A stretch of 64,000 nt of DNA, from positions 3,562,929 through 3,626,928 of the forward strand of contig CP042469.1 in the NCBI GenBank assembly GCA_015243575.1, in the 5' to 3' direction. Below are positions 26,601 to 36,117 of the stretch, in pieces. Each line of letters starts with the position of its first letter. Within the stretch, counting starts at the first letter, position 1. The notes below the pieces were generated by a model that saw only the letters and a program-made list of their open reading frames with translations, did not search any database and was not told where the DNA came from. The position numbers and the translations under genes were made by a program. The stretch comes from Clostridiales bacterium. GTDB lineage: Bacteria; Bacillota; Clostridia; Peptostreptococcales; Anaerovoracaceae.

Positions 26601-28321
26601 AAGTTTCCAGACACTCCAAGCAATACGCTGCTTGAGGTGATCATTTCCTCCCGGATTCCATCTATTGGAGGATTCGTAACTTGCGCAAAAAGCTGCTTGA
26701 AATACAGATAAAGCATCTGGGGCTTTTCTGACAATACTGCCAGCGGGGAGTCCACACCCATGGAGCCCAGGGGATCGTTTCCGTCTGCAGCAAGGGGCTG
26801 GATTGTCTTGGTGATATCCTCATAGGTATATCCGAACGCCTTTTGCTGTGTAAATAAATCATCCTTTAGCGGCGTTACGGTTTCTACGGGGACAGGAAGC
26901 TCTGACAGCTTTACGATATGGCGGTTGTTCCACTCTTTATATGGATATTCCGCTGCGATTTCCATTTTGATCTCTTCGTCGGAAATAATTTTCTTTTTCT
27001 TGGTATCCACCAGAAGCATCTTGCCCGGTTCCAGTCTGCCCTTATATTTGACCTTCTCAGGCTTGATATCGATGACGCCTACCTCTGATGCCAGAATCAC
27101 CTTATCATCCGTCGTCACGTAATATCTGCCGGGCCTGAGACCGTTTCTGTCAAGAACGCCGCCGATGACGACACCGTCGGTAAAGCCTATGGCAGCAGGT
27201 CCGTCCCATGGCTCCATGATGAAGTTGTTGAACTTATAGAATTCCTTCTTTTCCCAGGACATAAGATCATTCTTTTCCCATGGCTCAGGAATCATCATCA
27301 TGATGGAATGAGGAAGGGATCTCCCTGTCAGATAAAGAAACTCCAGGCTGTTGTCAAACATGGCTGAATCACTGCCGGTTTCATCTATGATCGGATAAAC
27401 TTTACTGATATCTTCAAACAGAGGAGAGTTAATAATGCCTTTCTGTCTTGCTTTCATCCAGTTGACGTTTCCTCTGATGGTGTTGATTTCTCCGTTGTGG
27501 ACAATATATCTGTTAGGATGCGCACGCTCCCAGCTGGGAAAGGTGTTTGTACTGAATCTGGAGTGGACCATAGCAAGAGCAGATACAAAATCCAGATCAG
27601 ACAGATCGAGATAAAAATTTCTCAGCTGTTCTGCCGTGAGCATTCCTTTATAAACAATGGTTTTGGAAGACAGGCTGGAAACATAAAAGGTTCCTCCTTT
27701 GTCTTCACACATGGGAATAATGGTCTTCTCCGCCCTTTTTCTGATTATGTAGAGCTTTCGTTCAAAGTCCATGTCGTCCTTGATGTCAGGACTTTTTTCA
27801 ATGAAGACTTGTATCAGTCTTGGGAGGGATGCCAGAGCAGTCTGCCCAATGGTAGTCAAATCGACGGGAACCTCTCTCCATCCAAGAACCTTCTGTCCTT
27901 CCTCAACGGCAATGGCTTCAAAAGCCTCCTGCTGAACAGTTCTGAAGTCGTCGTATTTGTGCGCAAAGATCATGCCCACCGCGTAGTTTCCCATTTCAGG
28001 AAGATCAAATCCGATCACTTCACATTCCCGTTTGAAAAAGTCGTGGGGAATCTGAACCAGAATTCCTGCACCGTCTCCGGAATTCTCATCGGCTCCGCTT
28101 GCCCCTCTGTGAGATAAGTTCTCCAGTACCGTCAGTGCTTCATCGATCACGTCGTGAGATAGTTCTCCATTGACATTTGCGACAAAACCCATACCGCAAG
28201 CGTCATGTTCAAATGCGGGATCATATAGTCCCTGTCTTTGCGGATATCCTCCGCCCTGCTGCAGATCAGCGCTCTGCTGTCGAGGCTCCTTACTCTGCTG
28301 CTGATAAGTTTCATTATCCAT
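23675..28321 (-). CDS. gltB: glutamate synthase large (alpha) subunit
   Basis: A complete 1548-residue GltB. After a propeptide of 41 residues the N-terminal nucleophile is C42 (HDACGMGFV), starting the class II glutamine amidotransferase domain (to about 440). A central domain, the FMN-binding synthase domain (about 850-1240, ending with the [3Fe-4S] motif C-x5-C-x4-C in [15 protein letters not shown]), and the C-terminal GXGXG domain follow. Ammonia released from glutamine is channelled to 2-oxoglutarate. AAAGGG lies at normal distance from the ATG. The propeptide is Gln-rich and must be removed to free C42. It forms an operon with gltD; two palindromic 14-bp repeats lie in its leader. Confidence 0.97.
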   Translation of the reverse strand: MDNETYQQQSKEPRQQSADLQQGGGYPQRQGLYDPAFEHDACGMGFVANVNGELSHDVIDEALTVLENLSHRGASGADENSGDGAGILVQIPHDFFKRECEVIGFDLPEMGNYAVGMIFAHKYDDFRTVQQEAFEAIAVEEGQKVLGWREVPVDLTTIGQTALASLPRLIQVFIEKSPDIKDDMDFERKLYIIRKRAEKTIIPMCEDKGGTFYVSSLSSKTIVYKGMLTAEQLRNFYLDLSDLDFVSALAMVHSRFSTNTFPSWERAHPNRYIVHNGEINTIRGNVNWMKARQKGIINSPLFEDISKVYPIIDETGSDSAMFDNSLEFLYLTGRSLPHSIMMMIPEPWEKNDLMSWEKKEFYKFNNFIMEPWDGPAAIGFTDGVVIGGVLDRNGLRPGRYYVTTDDKVILASEVGVIDIKPEKVKYKGRLEPGKMLLVDTKKKKIISDEEIKMEIAAEYPYKEWNNRHIVKLSELPVPVETVTPLKDDLFTQQKAFGYTYEDITKTIQPLAADGNDPLGSMGVDSPLAVLSEKPQMLYLYFKQLFAQVTNPPIDGIREEMITSSSVLLGVSGNLLDPNDEKSASVFLEHPILTNDQLAALKNISGPRFKSVTLSILYKVSDGVRSMERALERIFRQADKAIDEGANIIILSDRGVSAEHAAIPALLASAGLHHHLIRKEIRTNMGLVLESGEPREVHHFCTLIGYGVTAINPYIAYETIKDLAKKDQLSGLSPEEGVKNYIKGSVKGIMKVLTKMGISTMRSYHGSQIFESVGIRKAVIDKYFTMTASRLEGIGLEEIEAENRMRHESAFNEASPYRDTYEVGGYFQCKDDGEIHMYNPETIYLLQKACREGDYSLYKEYSKKINSEEIYTLRSLMDFNYHSGDTIPIEEVESVESIVKRFKTGAMSYGSISKEAHEALAIAMNRLGGKSNTGEGGEDKERFKVMENGDTKNSAIKQVASGRFGVTSSYLVNAKEIQIKMAQGAKPGEGGQLPGRKVYPWIAKVRHSTPGVGLISPPPHHDIYSIEDLAELIHDLKNVNRDARINVKLVSEVGVGTIAAGVAKGKADVILISGYDGGTGASPRTSIQNAGLPWELGLAEAHQTLLLNKLRDRVVLETDGKLLSGRDVVIAAMLGAEEFGFATTPLIVLGCVMMRVCNLNTCPVGIATQDKELRKNFAGKPEYVENFMRFIAQEMREIMAKLGFRTISEMVGRADMIRSKDNIRHWKARHLDLTQILYQPYVSADVGRCCTTKQNHSLEKSLDMSKLLRMCKPALERKKPMRAKLAINNVNRVVGTIVGSEITKKYGEHGLPEDTIKMTFVGSAGQSFGAFAPKGMTLELEGDSNDYIGKGLSGGKIIVYPPKTASYLPQDNILIGNVAFYGATDGEAYINGIAGERFCVRNSGVKAVVEGVGDHGCEYMTGGKVVILGKTGRNFAAGMSGGIAYILDFDEVYCNKSIVKLEKITSEDEMYQVKNMIKNHVEHTGSPLGKEILQNWKTYVNRFTKVIPKDYKRMLENIDKAYKAGLSGEEAIMMAFEKNHGDVSKAVGN

Positions 28322-28337
28322 ACTTTCACACCCTTTT

Positions 28338-28384
28338 CTTTCAGAATATTCAATCTAAAACTGTATTAAACTTTCAGAATATTC
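28338..28384. promoter_or_regulatory. two 14-bp repeats in the gltB leader
   Basis: CTTTCAGAATATTC occurs at 28338-28351 and again exactly at 28371-28384, 33 bp apart (about three helical turns). Each contains the palindrome GAATATTC. They lie 17-63 bases upstream of the gltB start codon, where a repressor or activator of nitrogen assimilation could act. Nothing else was recognised in the 285-bp gap up to the nitroreductase gene. Confidence 0.65.
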
Positions 28385-28606
28385 TTAAAATCAATCGTTT
28401 TAAATGAAATTTTATCACACTATGTCGGATGCGTCAATGGAAATAACTATAAAAAACCCCGCAAACCTTCGAAAACCAATATAAATTAAATGAATTTTCT
28501 TTTCTCCTCTGAATCCCATGATCAGTAAGTTCGTATGTTCGTACTTGATCATTTCTCAGGTTTATGAGACGGATTACCATTCAGTTCAAATGTCCGCTTA
28601 CTCCTG

Positions 28607-29278
28607 TTACCGATAACAATGCATAAATTGCTCACTCGGTATGCGCTCACTGTTTGGCTGATTCATAATATGAGAATCATCAGCATATCCCAAACATATC
28701 CCCATAAAAAGAGAAATGTCCTCGGCAATATTTAATTCCTCATGTAAAATATCACCAAAATAAACTAAGCTAAACGCAGGTATGGATTGTATTCCCCTCT
28801 CTGCAGCAGCCAGCATTAAAGTTTGACTAAATGCGCCAATATCATAGAAAGAATATGCTCCGTGAGATTGGTGAAGTCCTAAATATATGCAAACTGGGGC
28901 ATGATAGAAATCAAGCATCAGATCCATGCTATATTTATCATGTTGTTCGCTGGAAATATCCATTTCTTCAAGACGATGCTTTTTCCAACGAATTATATTT
29001 TCGCTGCATCTGGGCACCTTATCCCAATCCTTATGGCCGGGAGCAGCTATGTCAGGACGTGCCGGAGGAATCCCTTGAGAAAATTCTTTTCTCCAGCGCA
29101 TTTTAAGGGTTGCCAATTTATCGCCTGTGACAACAGATACGTCCCAAGGCTGGCTATTTCCCCAGGATGGTGTCCTTCCGGCCAGTTCAATGAGTTCCTT
29201 TATCGTCACAGCTGAAATAGGGGTGGATAACATTGCACGGGTTGCCTTCCTTTTGCAAATCGCTTCATCAACATTCAT
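28607..29278 (-). CDS. nitroreductase-family flavoprotein
   Basis: A 223-residue FMN-dependent nitroreductase-like protein. AICKRKATRAM and the ELAGRTPSWGNSQPW segment are the family's FMN-phosphate and dimer-interface motifs, and LGICLGYAD near the C-terminus fits the NADH/FMN pocket. The frame is open to 29407, but the ATG at 29278 is preceded by AAAGGAGA and gives the normal length. These enzymes reduce nitro compounds, quinones or related electrophiles with NAD(P)H. It is divergent from an HxlR-type regulator, a frequent pairing for electrophile or quinone stress response. Confidence 0.88.
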   Translation of the reverse strand: MNVDEAICKRKATRAMLSTPISAVTIKELIELAGRTPSWGNSQPWDVSVVTGDKLATLKMRWRKEFSQGIPPARPDIAAPGHKDWDKVPRCSENIIRWKKHRLEEMDISSEQHDKYSMDLMLDFYHAPVCIYLGLHQSHGAYSFYDIGAFSQTLMLAAAERGIQSIPAFSLVYFGDILHEELNIAEDISLFMGICLGYADDSHIMNQPNSERIPSEQFMHCYR

Positions 29279-29320
29279 TTCAATTATCTCCTTTATTTTT
29301 TCTGATTTTTTGATATATTC

Positions 29321-29349
29321 AGTATAGTACCGAGATAAAAAAATGACAG
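29321..29349 (-). promoter_or_regulatory. promoter of the nitroreductase gene
   Basis: On the minus strand CTGTCA (29344-29349), a 17-bp spacer and TATACT (29321-29326) form a good promoter. The short gap to the HxlR gene also contains GCACA/TGTGC (29353-29366), a possible regulator site. Confidence 0.55.
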
Positions 29350-29394
29350 TACGCACATTTTTGTGCCCTAATTGATCGAAAGGAGATTTGCTGC

Positions 29395-29730
29395 ATGAAT
29401 ATGACAAACTGGTATGATGGTTCCTGTGACGTTATTAATGCATTCACTATCATTAGCGGTCGGTGGAAACTCCCCATACTTTGGAGATTATCCTTCGGAA
29501 AAACGCGATATAATGAACTAAAAAGACAAGTATGCGGAATCACGAACATCATGCTTACTCGGTCTTTGCAAGAATTGGAACATCATGGACTGGTTGAACG
29601 AATCCAATATTCTGAAATTCCACCTCATGTTGAATATGGATTAACGGAACAAGGGAAAAAGCTCATACCCGGATTGACTGCTTTGAGAGATTGGGCAAAA
29701 GAGCAAGCGGAATTTGAACGAACACTTTAG
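29395..29730 (+). CDS. HxlR-family transcriptional regulator
   Basis: A 111-residue winged-helix protein of the HxlR/YodB type. SGRWKLPILWRL, RYNELKRQ, ITNIMLTRSLQELEHHGLV and a basic wing before YGLTEQGK are the family hallmarks. A cysteine near the N-terminus (GSCDVI, about residue 10) is at the position of the redox-sensing Cys of YodB/HypR-type members, so it may respond to quinones or other electrophiles. AAAGGAG precedes the ATG. It is divergent from the nitroreductase gene, its likely target. Confidence 0.9.
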   Translation: MNMTNWYDGSCDVINAFTIISGRWKLPILWRLSFGKTRYNELKRQVCGITNIMLTRSLQELEHHGLVERIQYSEIPPHVEYGLTEQGKKLIPGLTALRDWAKEQAEFERTL

Positions 29731-29790
29731 TGAAATACTTTTATACTCCTGCTCTGTCCGTTTTGCTTAGCCAACTATTTAATAGATACA

Positions 29791-29838
29791 AAAAAACAAG
29801 TGCAGTCAGCCCCACAAGGGTTCATTGCACTTGTTCTT
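29791..29838. terminator. bidirectional intrinsic terminator
   Basis: CAAGTGCA (29797-29804) pairs with TGCACTTG (29826-29833). A run of A on the left provides a U-tract for the minus strand and TTCTTCT on the right serves the plus strand. It separates the HxlR gene from the convergent transmembrane-protein gene. Confidence 0.8.
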
Positions 29839-29874
29839 CTACCCACCCTCCTTAACAAAGAAAGGTATCATCCA

Positions 29875-31623
29875 TTACACTTCGGGAACAGCCAGATAAG
29901 ACCGGTACAGCACGATGTAGCCTTCCTCCGGAACCGTCACAGTGATTCTGCCGCTCACTTCCGTGTTGCTGCTGATTTTACCGCCCAGAACCGAGTAATA
30001 TCTCCCCGGGGCCTTTCCTTTTTCCGGAAAGATTTCATATTCGCCCGGCGCGATATCTTTCCCGATTCGATACTTCCCGCTGATAAGAATCCCGCCGGTT
30101 ATCTTGATAGGGTTGACGTTTTCCACCGATGTGAAACGATAATTACTGGATAAGGTTTCTCCGTCTGCCACCTGAACTGTCATACAATACAGGTCATCAC
30201 TGAGTGCGGTTTCTCCGTTAATCTCGATGCTGTCCTTTCCAAGCATTTCTCCTGTCCAGAAGAAGTATTCTCCCGCAGGAAGATCTTGTCCTACCCGATA
30301 AAACCCTGGTTCGTATGCCTTCGGCTGACTCACAGCAAAGGAGATCATGGGTTCATGCTCCGCCGGATTAATATTTTCAGGATCCAGCTCTTGCGAGGAA
30401 TCTGGCGTATCCTCCCCGTTCTGCGTTTGCTTGCCGTTCCCTGAATCATCCTGTTCCGGTCCGCCTTCGGCGGCAATCTCAGGGCCGCCCCCCTTCGGAG
30501 GTACCGTATCAGAATTTCCAAAACCAGCCTGCCCAATCCATGCTGCAAAGATCACTGCCGCTGTGAGCATTAAAACCACCGCAGCAAGCATTACCCGCTT
30601 AGGTCCTCCCTTAATTGAGAAGGGGCGTCTCTCAAAAAGCTTCTTCGCCACAGCATTGGCATCCGCTTCTGTCTCAACTCTTGTCTCAACTTCTTCAGCA
30701 AGTTCAATTTGGTCGGCTGCTGGCTCAGCTGCTTCCTCGGCTTCTTCCTCAGCAAGTTCAATTTGTTCGGCTGCTGGCTCAGCTTCTTCCTCAGCAAGTT
30801 CAATTTGTTCGGCTGCTGGCTCAGCTGCTTCCTCGGCTTCTTCCTCAGCAAGTTCAATTTGTTCAGTTGCTTCCTCGGCTTCTTCCTCAGCTTCTTCACC
30901 GGCTTCAGGCACCACCACTGCAACGCAGATATCACCCTGTGCTTCTTTAATAAAGTATTTTTCGATATTTTCTGTCAGCGCTTCGCTCACCGTTTCTCCG
31001 TCATACTCTTTGAGCCAAGCACCAAACGTCCCGCAAGCAGACGAGATTCCTTCTTCGCCGTAATTATAAAGGCTTGCGCAGGCCCCGCTGTTCATCAGAA
31101 CCAATGTAAAATCCTGATCCATCAGGCCCATAGAGACCTTCAGGCTTTCTGCGCCCGGTTTCGCGGTTTCGAAACCAGCTTGCGGTTGATTGATAACAGA
31201 CCAGCCTTTCTGCAGATCGCCTTCCCTCAGTCCCACGATGCCGTCTCCGCAGCAGCAGACAAGATATCGTCCGTTCTTCATTGCAGCCATAAGCAGTGGA
31301 ACACCAACCCCTCTGCGGGCTGATCTTTGTTTCGTGTTTTGTGTGATCCCTTGTATCAGTTCCCGTCTCGCCTGCTCCTCTGTCATGGAATAGAGCTGTT
31401 CAAACCGCTCCGTTACGAATTGCAGCAAAACTTCCAAATCAGTCTCATGGTTTGATTTTGGGCTCTTTTTAGGAACTGTGATATTTTTTCCCTGAATCGC
31501 GCCCTCTATGGCAATGATAAAGATGCCGTTTTCTTCAGTAGTGACAACACTGCTTCTTAGCAGCGGCATCCCTCCCTGCTCGCTATTGCAGGGAACAGCC
31601 GCATACGCATATTTAAATTTCAT
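29875..31623 (-). CDS. PP2C-like single-span membrane protein with acidic Ala/Glu repeats
   Basis: A 582-residue protein I do not recognise as a named family. Residues 1-235 have a PP2C phosphatase-like look (GIFIIAIEGAIQG, GDGIVGLREGDL, DFTLVLMNSGA), but some metal-binding aspartates seem replaced, so activity is doubtful. Residues about 240-315 are a Glu/Ala-rich stretch with near-identical repeats (EQIELAEEEAE units). A transmembrane helix lies at about 343-364. The outside part has a polar linker and two copies of a motif: YRVGQDLPAGEY and YRIGKDIAPGEY. The layout (cytoplasmic domain, charged stalk, one helix, extracellular repeats) suggests a surface sensor. GAGGG precedes the ATG; terminators lie on both sides, so it is monocistronic. 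Confidence 0.65.
   Translation of the reverse strand: MKFKYAYAAVPCNSEQGGMPLLRSSVVTTEENGIFIIAIEGAIQGKNITVPKKSPKSNHETDLEVLLQFVTERFEQLYSMTEEQARRELIQGITQNTKQRSARRGVGVPLLMAAMKNGRYLVCCCGDGIVGLREGDLQKGWSVINQPQAGFETAKPGAESLKVSMGLMDQDFTLVLMNSGACASLYNYGEEGISSACGTFGAWLKEYDGETVSEALTENIEKYFIKEAQGDICVAVVVPEAGEEAEEEAEEATEQIELAEEEAEEAAEPAAEQIELAEEEAEPAAEQIELAEEEAEEAAEPAADQIELAEEVETRVETEADANAVAKKLFERRPFSIKGGPKRVMLAAVVLMLTAAVIFAAWIGQAGFGNSDTVPPKGGGPEIAAEGGPEQDDSGNGKQTQNGEDTPDSSQELDPENINPAEHEPMISFAVSQPKAYEPGFYRVGQDLPAGEYFFWTGEMLGKDSIEINGETALSDDLYCMTVQVADGETLSSNYRFTSVENVNPIKITGGILISGKYRIGKDIAPGEYEIFPEKGKAPGRYYSVLGGKISSNTEVSGRITVTVPEEGYIVLYRSYLAVPEV
30699..30896. repeat. tandem coding repeats, 54/42/54 bp plus a partial unit
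   Basis: Units beginning CAAGTTCAATTTG start at 30699, 30753, 30795 and 30849, with lengths 54, 42, 54 and a shortened last copy. They encode the acidic repeat on the minus strand; the 12-bp length difference preserves the frame. Near-identity at DNA level suggests recent expansion by slippage or recombination. Confidence 0.9.
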
Positions 31624-31726
31624 TTTTACCCTCGTATCTTGTCAGAAATCATCTTTTTTAGATTATACCCCATCATTGCTGAATTTTCATACTGTTTTCA
31701 AATAAAACAAAGAACTATTTCAAAAC

Positions 31727-31753
31727 AAAAAGACCGGGATAACCGGTCTTTTT
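31727..31753 (-). terminator. intrinsic terminator of the chemotaxis receptor gene
   Basis: AAAAAGACCGG and CCGGTCTTTTT form an 11-bp stem with a 5-nt loop, closely after the stop codon at 31764, with a U-run on the transcribed strand. Confidence 0.85.
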
Positions 31754-31763
31754 GTCAAAAGGG

Positions 31764-34700
31764 CTAGTACTTATCTGATTCTCCCCCGAGTAAGATTGTC
31801 GGAGAATTTTGCCTGAATTGCGCTTCAGAAGCGGATGTGCCTTTACGATGCGCAGGAGCTGAAAGTTGCTTGTTCTGCGCAGGTGAAGCCAAACCCTTGA
31901 TTTGGAAGGTTCCCACCATTTCTCTCAAATATTCGGACTGAGAAGATAATTCTTCACTCGCTGCAGCACTTTCCTCCGCCGTAGCCGAATTGTTCTGAAT
32001 TACCATCGATACCTGTTCGATTCCCTTGTTGATCTGGGCGATTCCTGTGGCTTGTTCATTCGATGCCCCAGCAATATTGCTGACCAGGTCTGCAGCTTCG
32101 CCTACCTTGATGACAATTCCCTTCAGAGCTTCAGCTGTTTCCTTTGCAATCTTAGTTCCTGCTCCTGCTTTGGCGACAGAACCATCGATTAGTTCCGCTG
32201 TTTCCTTTACAGCTTTGGCACTCCTTGCCGCCAGATTGCGCACTTCCTCTGCAACAACAGCGAAGCCTTTGCCATGGAGGCCGGCCCTAGCTGCTTCCAC
32301 AGCAGCATTCAGCGCAAGGATATTAGTCTGAAAAGCAATGTCGTCAATTACTTTTATGATTTGTGAGATATTAGCAGAGGATGCGTTGATTTCCTCCATG
32401 GAACGCAGCATCTCTTTCATATGCGCATTCCCCTTCTCTGCAAATTCCTTTGCCTCACTGGCGAGTTCATTTGCAAGATTGGCATTGACCGCATTTTGCT
32501 TTGTCTGTGAAGCAATTTCCGATATTGAGGCAGACAGTTCCTCCACAGAGCTGGCTTGCTCCGTAGATCCTTGGGACAGGGTCTGGCTTCCGTCGGACAC
32601 CTGACGGGCGCCCGCATTTACCTGATTTGCCGCTTCACCGATATTCCCAAGTACTTCGCTCAAGGATGAAATAATACCGTTCAGCGAGTTTTTTATCTCC
32701 ACAAAGTTCCCCTTGTATTCTGATTCAATTGCTAATTGGAGATTCCCCTCTCCGATCTGAGAAAGCACATGAGAAATTTCACCGATATATACCTGAAGAT
32801 TTCCGATGGTAGCGTTCAGCGCCTCTTTAATCTTTGCGTAATCGCCCTGATAATTTCCTTCCATCAGTACATTCAAGTGACCTTCCGACATCTGCTCCAG
32901 GACAGCTGCGGCTTCATTGATCGGCTCGATGACAGCATCCATCGTTCGGTTAATTCCATCAATGATCTTCTCAAATTCTCCTTGGAATCTGCCTGTGTTT
33001 CCTCTGACTGTAAGCTGTCCTTTAACAGATGCTTCCGAAAGTGTGCCGGTTTCCTCCACCAGAGCTTCAATGTTCCTCATCATCGTAACCAGAGCCGGTA
33101 CCAGCGTATCGTTGTCGCTTCGGCTTCCAATTGCCTTGAGTTCCGATAAATCTTCAAGATTTCCTATCGATACATTATTGATGATTCTGATGCTATTTTT
33201 TACCCGGTTTGACACTCCGTTTACAGAGCTTGCAATCTCCTCGAAAATGCCTTTATAATCTCCCTGCACCTGTACCGAATAATCGTTGACACTCATCTTC
33301 TTTAAGACATCCCTGGACTCCTTTAATCCGTCAAGTCCATCAATGCAAGCGTTAATACTCTCTTTGAGTTCGTTGAAATCTCCTTGGAACGTATCTGTAA
33401 TCTTTTCTGGAATACTGCCGTTACCGATTTGCTGGATATAACCCGCTGTAATCGTCAAGGGGTTAATGACAGAATCCAGCGTTTCGTTAAAACCTTCTAC
33501 AATCCTTCGGAAATCCCCGCCGTGCCTGGATCCGTCTGCCCGAGCCTGGAGCCGGCCTTCTTGGGCTGCTGATGCAAGCCCTCCCGCATCCTCGACCAAT
33601 GCTTGAATTGCCTCGATGCACTTATTGATATCATTTCTAATCTCATTAAAGTCTCCGCGGTAATCCTCTTCAATCTTTTCCGGTATATCTCCCGTGCTGA
33701 TTCGTTCAATATAGCTTGCAGAAAGCTTCAGCGGTTTGATCAGTGCATCAAGGGTACTGTTGATTCCTGAAATAATCTCCCGATACCCACCACTAAACCG
33801 AGTGATATCTCCTCTGGTTTCCAGCTTGCCGGAAGCCGCAGCTGCATTCAGCCCGCCTGCTTCTTCAATCAGATTTTTTAACGTGTCAATTACCGTAGCC
33901 ATGCTAAATCCAAGAACATCCTTTTCTGATCTTGCCTGAATCTCCACCGACAAATCACCCGCTGCGATTCGCTCAGCAGCCTTTGACTGTTCCCGAATGT
34001 TATCCGCCATTGCAGCGAAAGCCCCAGCCAGCTCATCCAGCTCGTCGCTCATAACATTAACCCGATTTGTCTCAACGTCTACATCCCCCACTGCAAGCTT
34101 ATGAGCAATAAAAGCCAGCTGCCTGATCGGTGTCACAATTCTTCTGGAAACAGCGACGATCATTACTCCTATGATAAGTAATACTGCAAATATGATTCCT
34201 AGGGTTACGCTCTGCAACGAATGATATGTACTGTGAAACTCCTGATTGGGCAGTGCCGTTGTTACAGTCCAGCCGGTATTTCCCACCTCCGAAAGGTACC
34301 CGTGAATTTCTTGGTTTCCATCGGTGTATTCAATACTTCCTGTCTGATGGCCTAAGATTGCATCCTTCACGTTATCGGACAAATCCGCATCCTTGACATT
34401 TGTATTTAGATAGTCTTTGCTCGGATGATAAATGATCTGGCCCGTACTGTCCGCAAGAATAAAGTATCCCGTATCTCCAAGCTGATAGCTCGCAATGGTC
34501 TCAGAAATTCCATCAAGCAGGAAATCAAGTCCTGCTGCACCGATAATTTCATTGGTACCCTCCCTGTAAATGGGAGTAACTGCGGTTACAACAAGCTTTC
34601 CGGTCAAAGCATCCAGATAGGGAGAGGTCATGGTCGGTGCATTCGCTTCAGCCATTTGAATAAACCAAGGTCTTTTTACCGCTACCCAATCAGGGCTTGA

Positions 34701-35162
34701 AAAATAACCGCTGGAAAGTACGAGCTGATTAGTATCCACATCAGCCACCCATGCTTCGATAATCGTGTCCGGCTCCATCGCCTTAACACTTGACAGCGAA
34801 TTCTCAGCCTTTTTGAAGGAAGGTGCAAGATCCGCAGTCATACCTGGCTGCAGTTCCAGTACGATATCCTCCAGTTGACTGCTTTGCGCCATTGTCTCAG
34901 TAATTTTAAGGTATTCATTAAACCTTCCCCCGATGTCCTTGGCAGCCGCCTCTGATTCAGAAACCAGCTGTTTCGTCGTCAGATCCGTTATCGTTTTGTT
35001 CACCGTGTTTAGTGTAATGAATGATGATACTCCGTATGCCGCCAGAATAGGGACTCCGATATACAGCAGAATTTTTGTAAGCAGTGTCCCCTTGCTCTTG
35101 CCAATATTGCTGCTGTCTTTTACTTTTTTGCCGTTTTTTAGATTGAGGGTTTTTTCATTCAT
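31764..35162 (-). CDS. large methyl-accepting chemotaxis protein with repeated HAMP-like modules
   Basis: A 1132-residue receptor. It has a transmembrane helix near 30-50, an extracellular dCache-type sensor (about 55-315, with [21 protein letters not shown]), a second helix (about 316-340), a HAMP domain, then about 450 residues of repeated HAMP-like modules (motif GxFxxIxxGxNxxxD and similar, at least five copies), and finally the signalling domain. Its hairpin tip ([18 protein letters not shown], near 944) is the CheA/CheW-binding region. The extracellular dCache domain binds a small ligand, often an amino or organic acid. The ATG at 35162 has AAAAGGAGAG upstream; the longer form from 35192 is rejected. 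A 42-codon ORF overlaps the start codon. No other chemotaxis genes are nearby. Confidence 0.92.
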   Translation of the reverse strand: MNEKTLNLKNGKKVKDSSNIGKSKGTLLTKILLYIGVPILAAYGVSSFITLNTVNKTITDLTTKQLVSESEAAAKDIGGRFNEYLKITETMAQSSQLEDIVLELQPGMTADLAPSFKKAENSLSSVKAMEPDTIIEAWVADVDTNQLVLSSGYFSSPDWVAVKRPWFIQMAEANAPTMTSPYLDALTGKLVVTAVTPIYREGTNEIIGAAGLDFLLDGISETIASYQLGDTGYFILADSTGQIIYHPSKDYLNTNVKDADLSDNVKDAILGHQTGSIEYTDGNQEIHGYLSEVGNTGWTVTTALPNQEFHSTYHSLQSVTLGIIFAVLLIIGVMIVAVSRRIVTPIRQLAFIAHKLAVGDVDVETNRVNVMSDELDELAGAFAAMADNIREQSKAAERIAAGDLSVEIQARSEKDVLGFSMATVIDTLKNLIEEAGGLNAAAASGKLETRGDITRFSGGYREIISGINSTLDALIKPLKLSASYIERISTGDIPEKIEEDYRGDFNEIRNDINKCIEAIQALVEDAGGLASAAQEGRLQARADGSRHGGDFRRIVEGFNETLDSVINPLTITAGYIQQIGNGSIPEKITDTFQGDFNELKESINACIDGLDGLKESRDVLKKMSVNDYSVQVQGDYKGIFEEIASSVNGVSNRVKNSIRIINNVSIGNLEDLSELKAIGSRSDNDTLVPALVTMMRNIEALVEETGTLSEASVKGQLTVRGNTGRFQGEFEKIIDGINRTMDAVIEPINEAAAVLEQMSEGHLNVLMEGNYQGDYAKIKEALNATIGNLQVYIGEISHVLSQIGEGNLQLAIESEYKGNFVEIKNSLNGIISSLSEVLGNIGEAANQVNAGARQVSDGSQTLSQGSTEQASSVEELSASISEIASQTKQNAVNANLANELASEAKEFAEKGNAHMKEMLRSMEEINASSANISQIIKVIDDIAFQTNILALNAAVEAARAGLHGKGFAVVAEEVRNLAARSAKAVKETAELIDGSVAKAGAGTKIAKETAEALKGIVIKVGEAADLVSNIAGASNEQATGIAQINKGIEQVSMVIQNNSATAEESAAASEELSSQSEYLREMVGTFQIKGLASPAQNKQLSAPAHRKGTSASEAQFRQNSPTILLGGESDKY

Positions 35163-35287
35163 AGCAAGTCTCTCCTTTTTAGTAATTGGCATCCCCCTTG
35201 GACACCGGGCTCCTCCAAGTTGCCTTTCTCAGAAGAACCAATAAAGGTACCCGCTCTAACCCCCTTTTCAGAACGCATGTCCGCCAT
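35159..35287 (-). CDS. possible 42-codon upstream ORF overlapping the receptor start
   Basis: An ATG at 35287 opens a frame of 42 codons ([13 protein letters not shown] ..., ending KRRDLL) that stops at TGA 35159-35161, overlapping the receptor ATG as CTATGA. The peptide is Gly- and charge-rich. I do not recognise it. A second ATG three codons on (at 35278) has GGCGG before it; otherwise the ribosome site is weak. The stretch may also fold as RNA: GGCA, CTTGG and CCAAG, TGCC can pair just before the receptor's ribosome site. Either a coupled leader peptide or chance. Confidence 0.35.
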   Translation of the reverse strand: MADMRSEKGVRAGTFIGSSEKGNLEEPGVQGGCQLLKRRDLL

Positions 35288-35331
35288 TTTTTTGAATAGA
35301 CGAAGCAGCCCTTTCCGACACCCCTTGTGTA

Positions 35332-35337
35332 ATTATA
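35332..35337 (-). promoter_or_regulatory. candidate -10 element of the chemotaxis receptor gene
   Basis: A perfect TATAAT on the minus strand about 170 bases upstream of the receptor start codon. No convincing -35 box stands 17 bases upstream. If real, the transcript would have a long leader containing the 42-codon ORF. Confidence 0.35.
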
Positions 35338-35412
35338 GATTAACTACCCTCAAAAAGATAGAGAAATCAGAATAATCAAAAATTTAACCAAAATTTAACA
35401 CCGATTTCCTTT

Positions 35413-36063
35413 TTAGCAGCCTGTCTTTTGCAGTTCTCTGGCAATAACCCCCCTCGCCATATAGGAGCCCATAATGGAAGTCAGATCAAAAATCCGGTTT
35501 AAAAGGTCCATCTCCTTTTGATAGTCTTCCGTTGCGATTGACAAGATCATCTGGACTTTTAAATTTATATATTGGCTCAGCAGGAGATTCCACTGCCTGC
35601 TGTCCCAGAACAAATTGATGGTTCCCAGGAAGTTTGCAATGTGATCACCTGTCAGATACCAACCTCTTGTTGCTTGATCAACCATATCTTGGTTATTGGT
35701 TTTTATACCATCTACAACATGGGACCCTCTCGCCAGAAAGTCGGTAAACAGATTCGCATAGCGCTGCGAAACCTCTGCCCCGTAAAACATCTGAAACGAA
35801 TCTTTAAATTCAACCGGCAGCTGGAAAAGCGCGTTCATCACAATTGGTTGATTGGAAAGTTCCAATAGGGAGGAATAAATGGAGCTTCTCATCAGCACTG
35901 CCAGCCTTGTCCATAGCCCCTGAAAAGTACTGTTGATATTCATCTGTTCAAAGCTGAAACAGAAATTATCCTGTACCGGCAAGGTTATCATCTCCTGGGT
36001 TTCGAAGTTCAAAAGTACCCCCCCTTCATTAAGCTCTGCATGATGCTTGTTTCCTATTGACAT
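35413..36063 (-). CDS. conserved protein of unknown function
   Basis: A 216-residue, mostly helical soluble protein without signal peptide or recognisable catalytic motif. Hydrophobic-aromatic segments such as LPVEFKDSFQMFYGAEVSQRY, INLFWDSRQWNLLLSQYI and IMGSYMARGVIARELQ look like a helical bundle. Similar clostridial proteins are, as far as I recall, sometimes labelled acetylglutamate kinase, but no kinase motif is present, so that label is not used. GAAGGAA precedes the ATG. It lies 54 bases after the ABC permease gene in the same direction and may belong to that unit. Confidence 0.6.
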   Translation of the reverse strand: MSIGNKHHAELNEGGVLLNFETQEMITLPVQDNFCFSFEQMNINSTFQGLWTRLAVLMRSSIYSSLLELSNQPIVMNALFQLPVEFKDSFQMFYGAEVSQRYANLFTDFLARGSHVVDGIKTNNQDMVDQATRGWYLTGDHIANFLGTINLFWDSRQWNLLLSQYINLKVQMILSIATEDYQKEMDLLNRIFDLTSIMGSYMARGVIARELQKTGC

Positions 36064-36117
36064 CCGATTCCTTCATTATATGAAAGAATTATCCAGACGT
36101 TCTATTTCCCGTAATGC

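Noticed and set aside
22177-28321. gltD and the 710-aa protein as recent duplicates
   Set aside because: They share the NfnB/GltD fold but differ in N-terminal domains and motif details; this is ordinary family relationship.
30699-30896. Regular repeats resembling a CRISPR array
   Set aside because: Units are directly joined without variable spacers and encode an in-frame protein repeat.
30347-31063. Long Ser/Ala-rich plus-strand frame opposite the acidic repeat
   Set aside because: It is the mirror of the Glu/Ala codons on the minus strand; no ribosome site and no family-like sequence.
35413-36063. Acetylglutamate kinase label for the 216-residue protein
   Set aside because: No amino-acid-kinase motif is visible; the name appears to be a propagated error.
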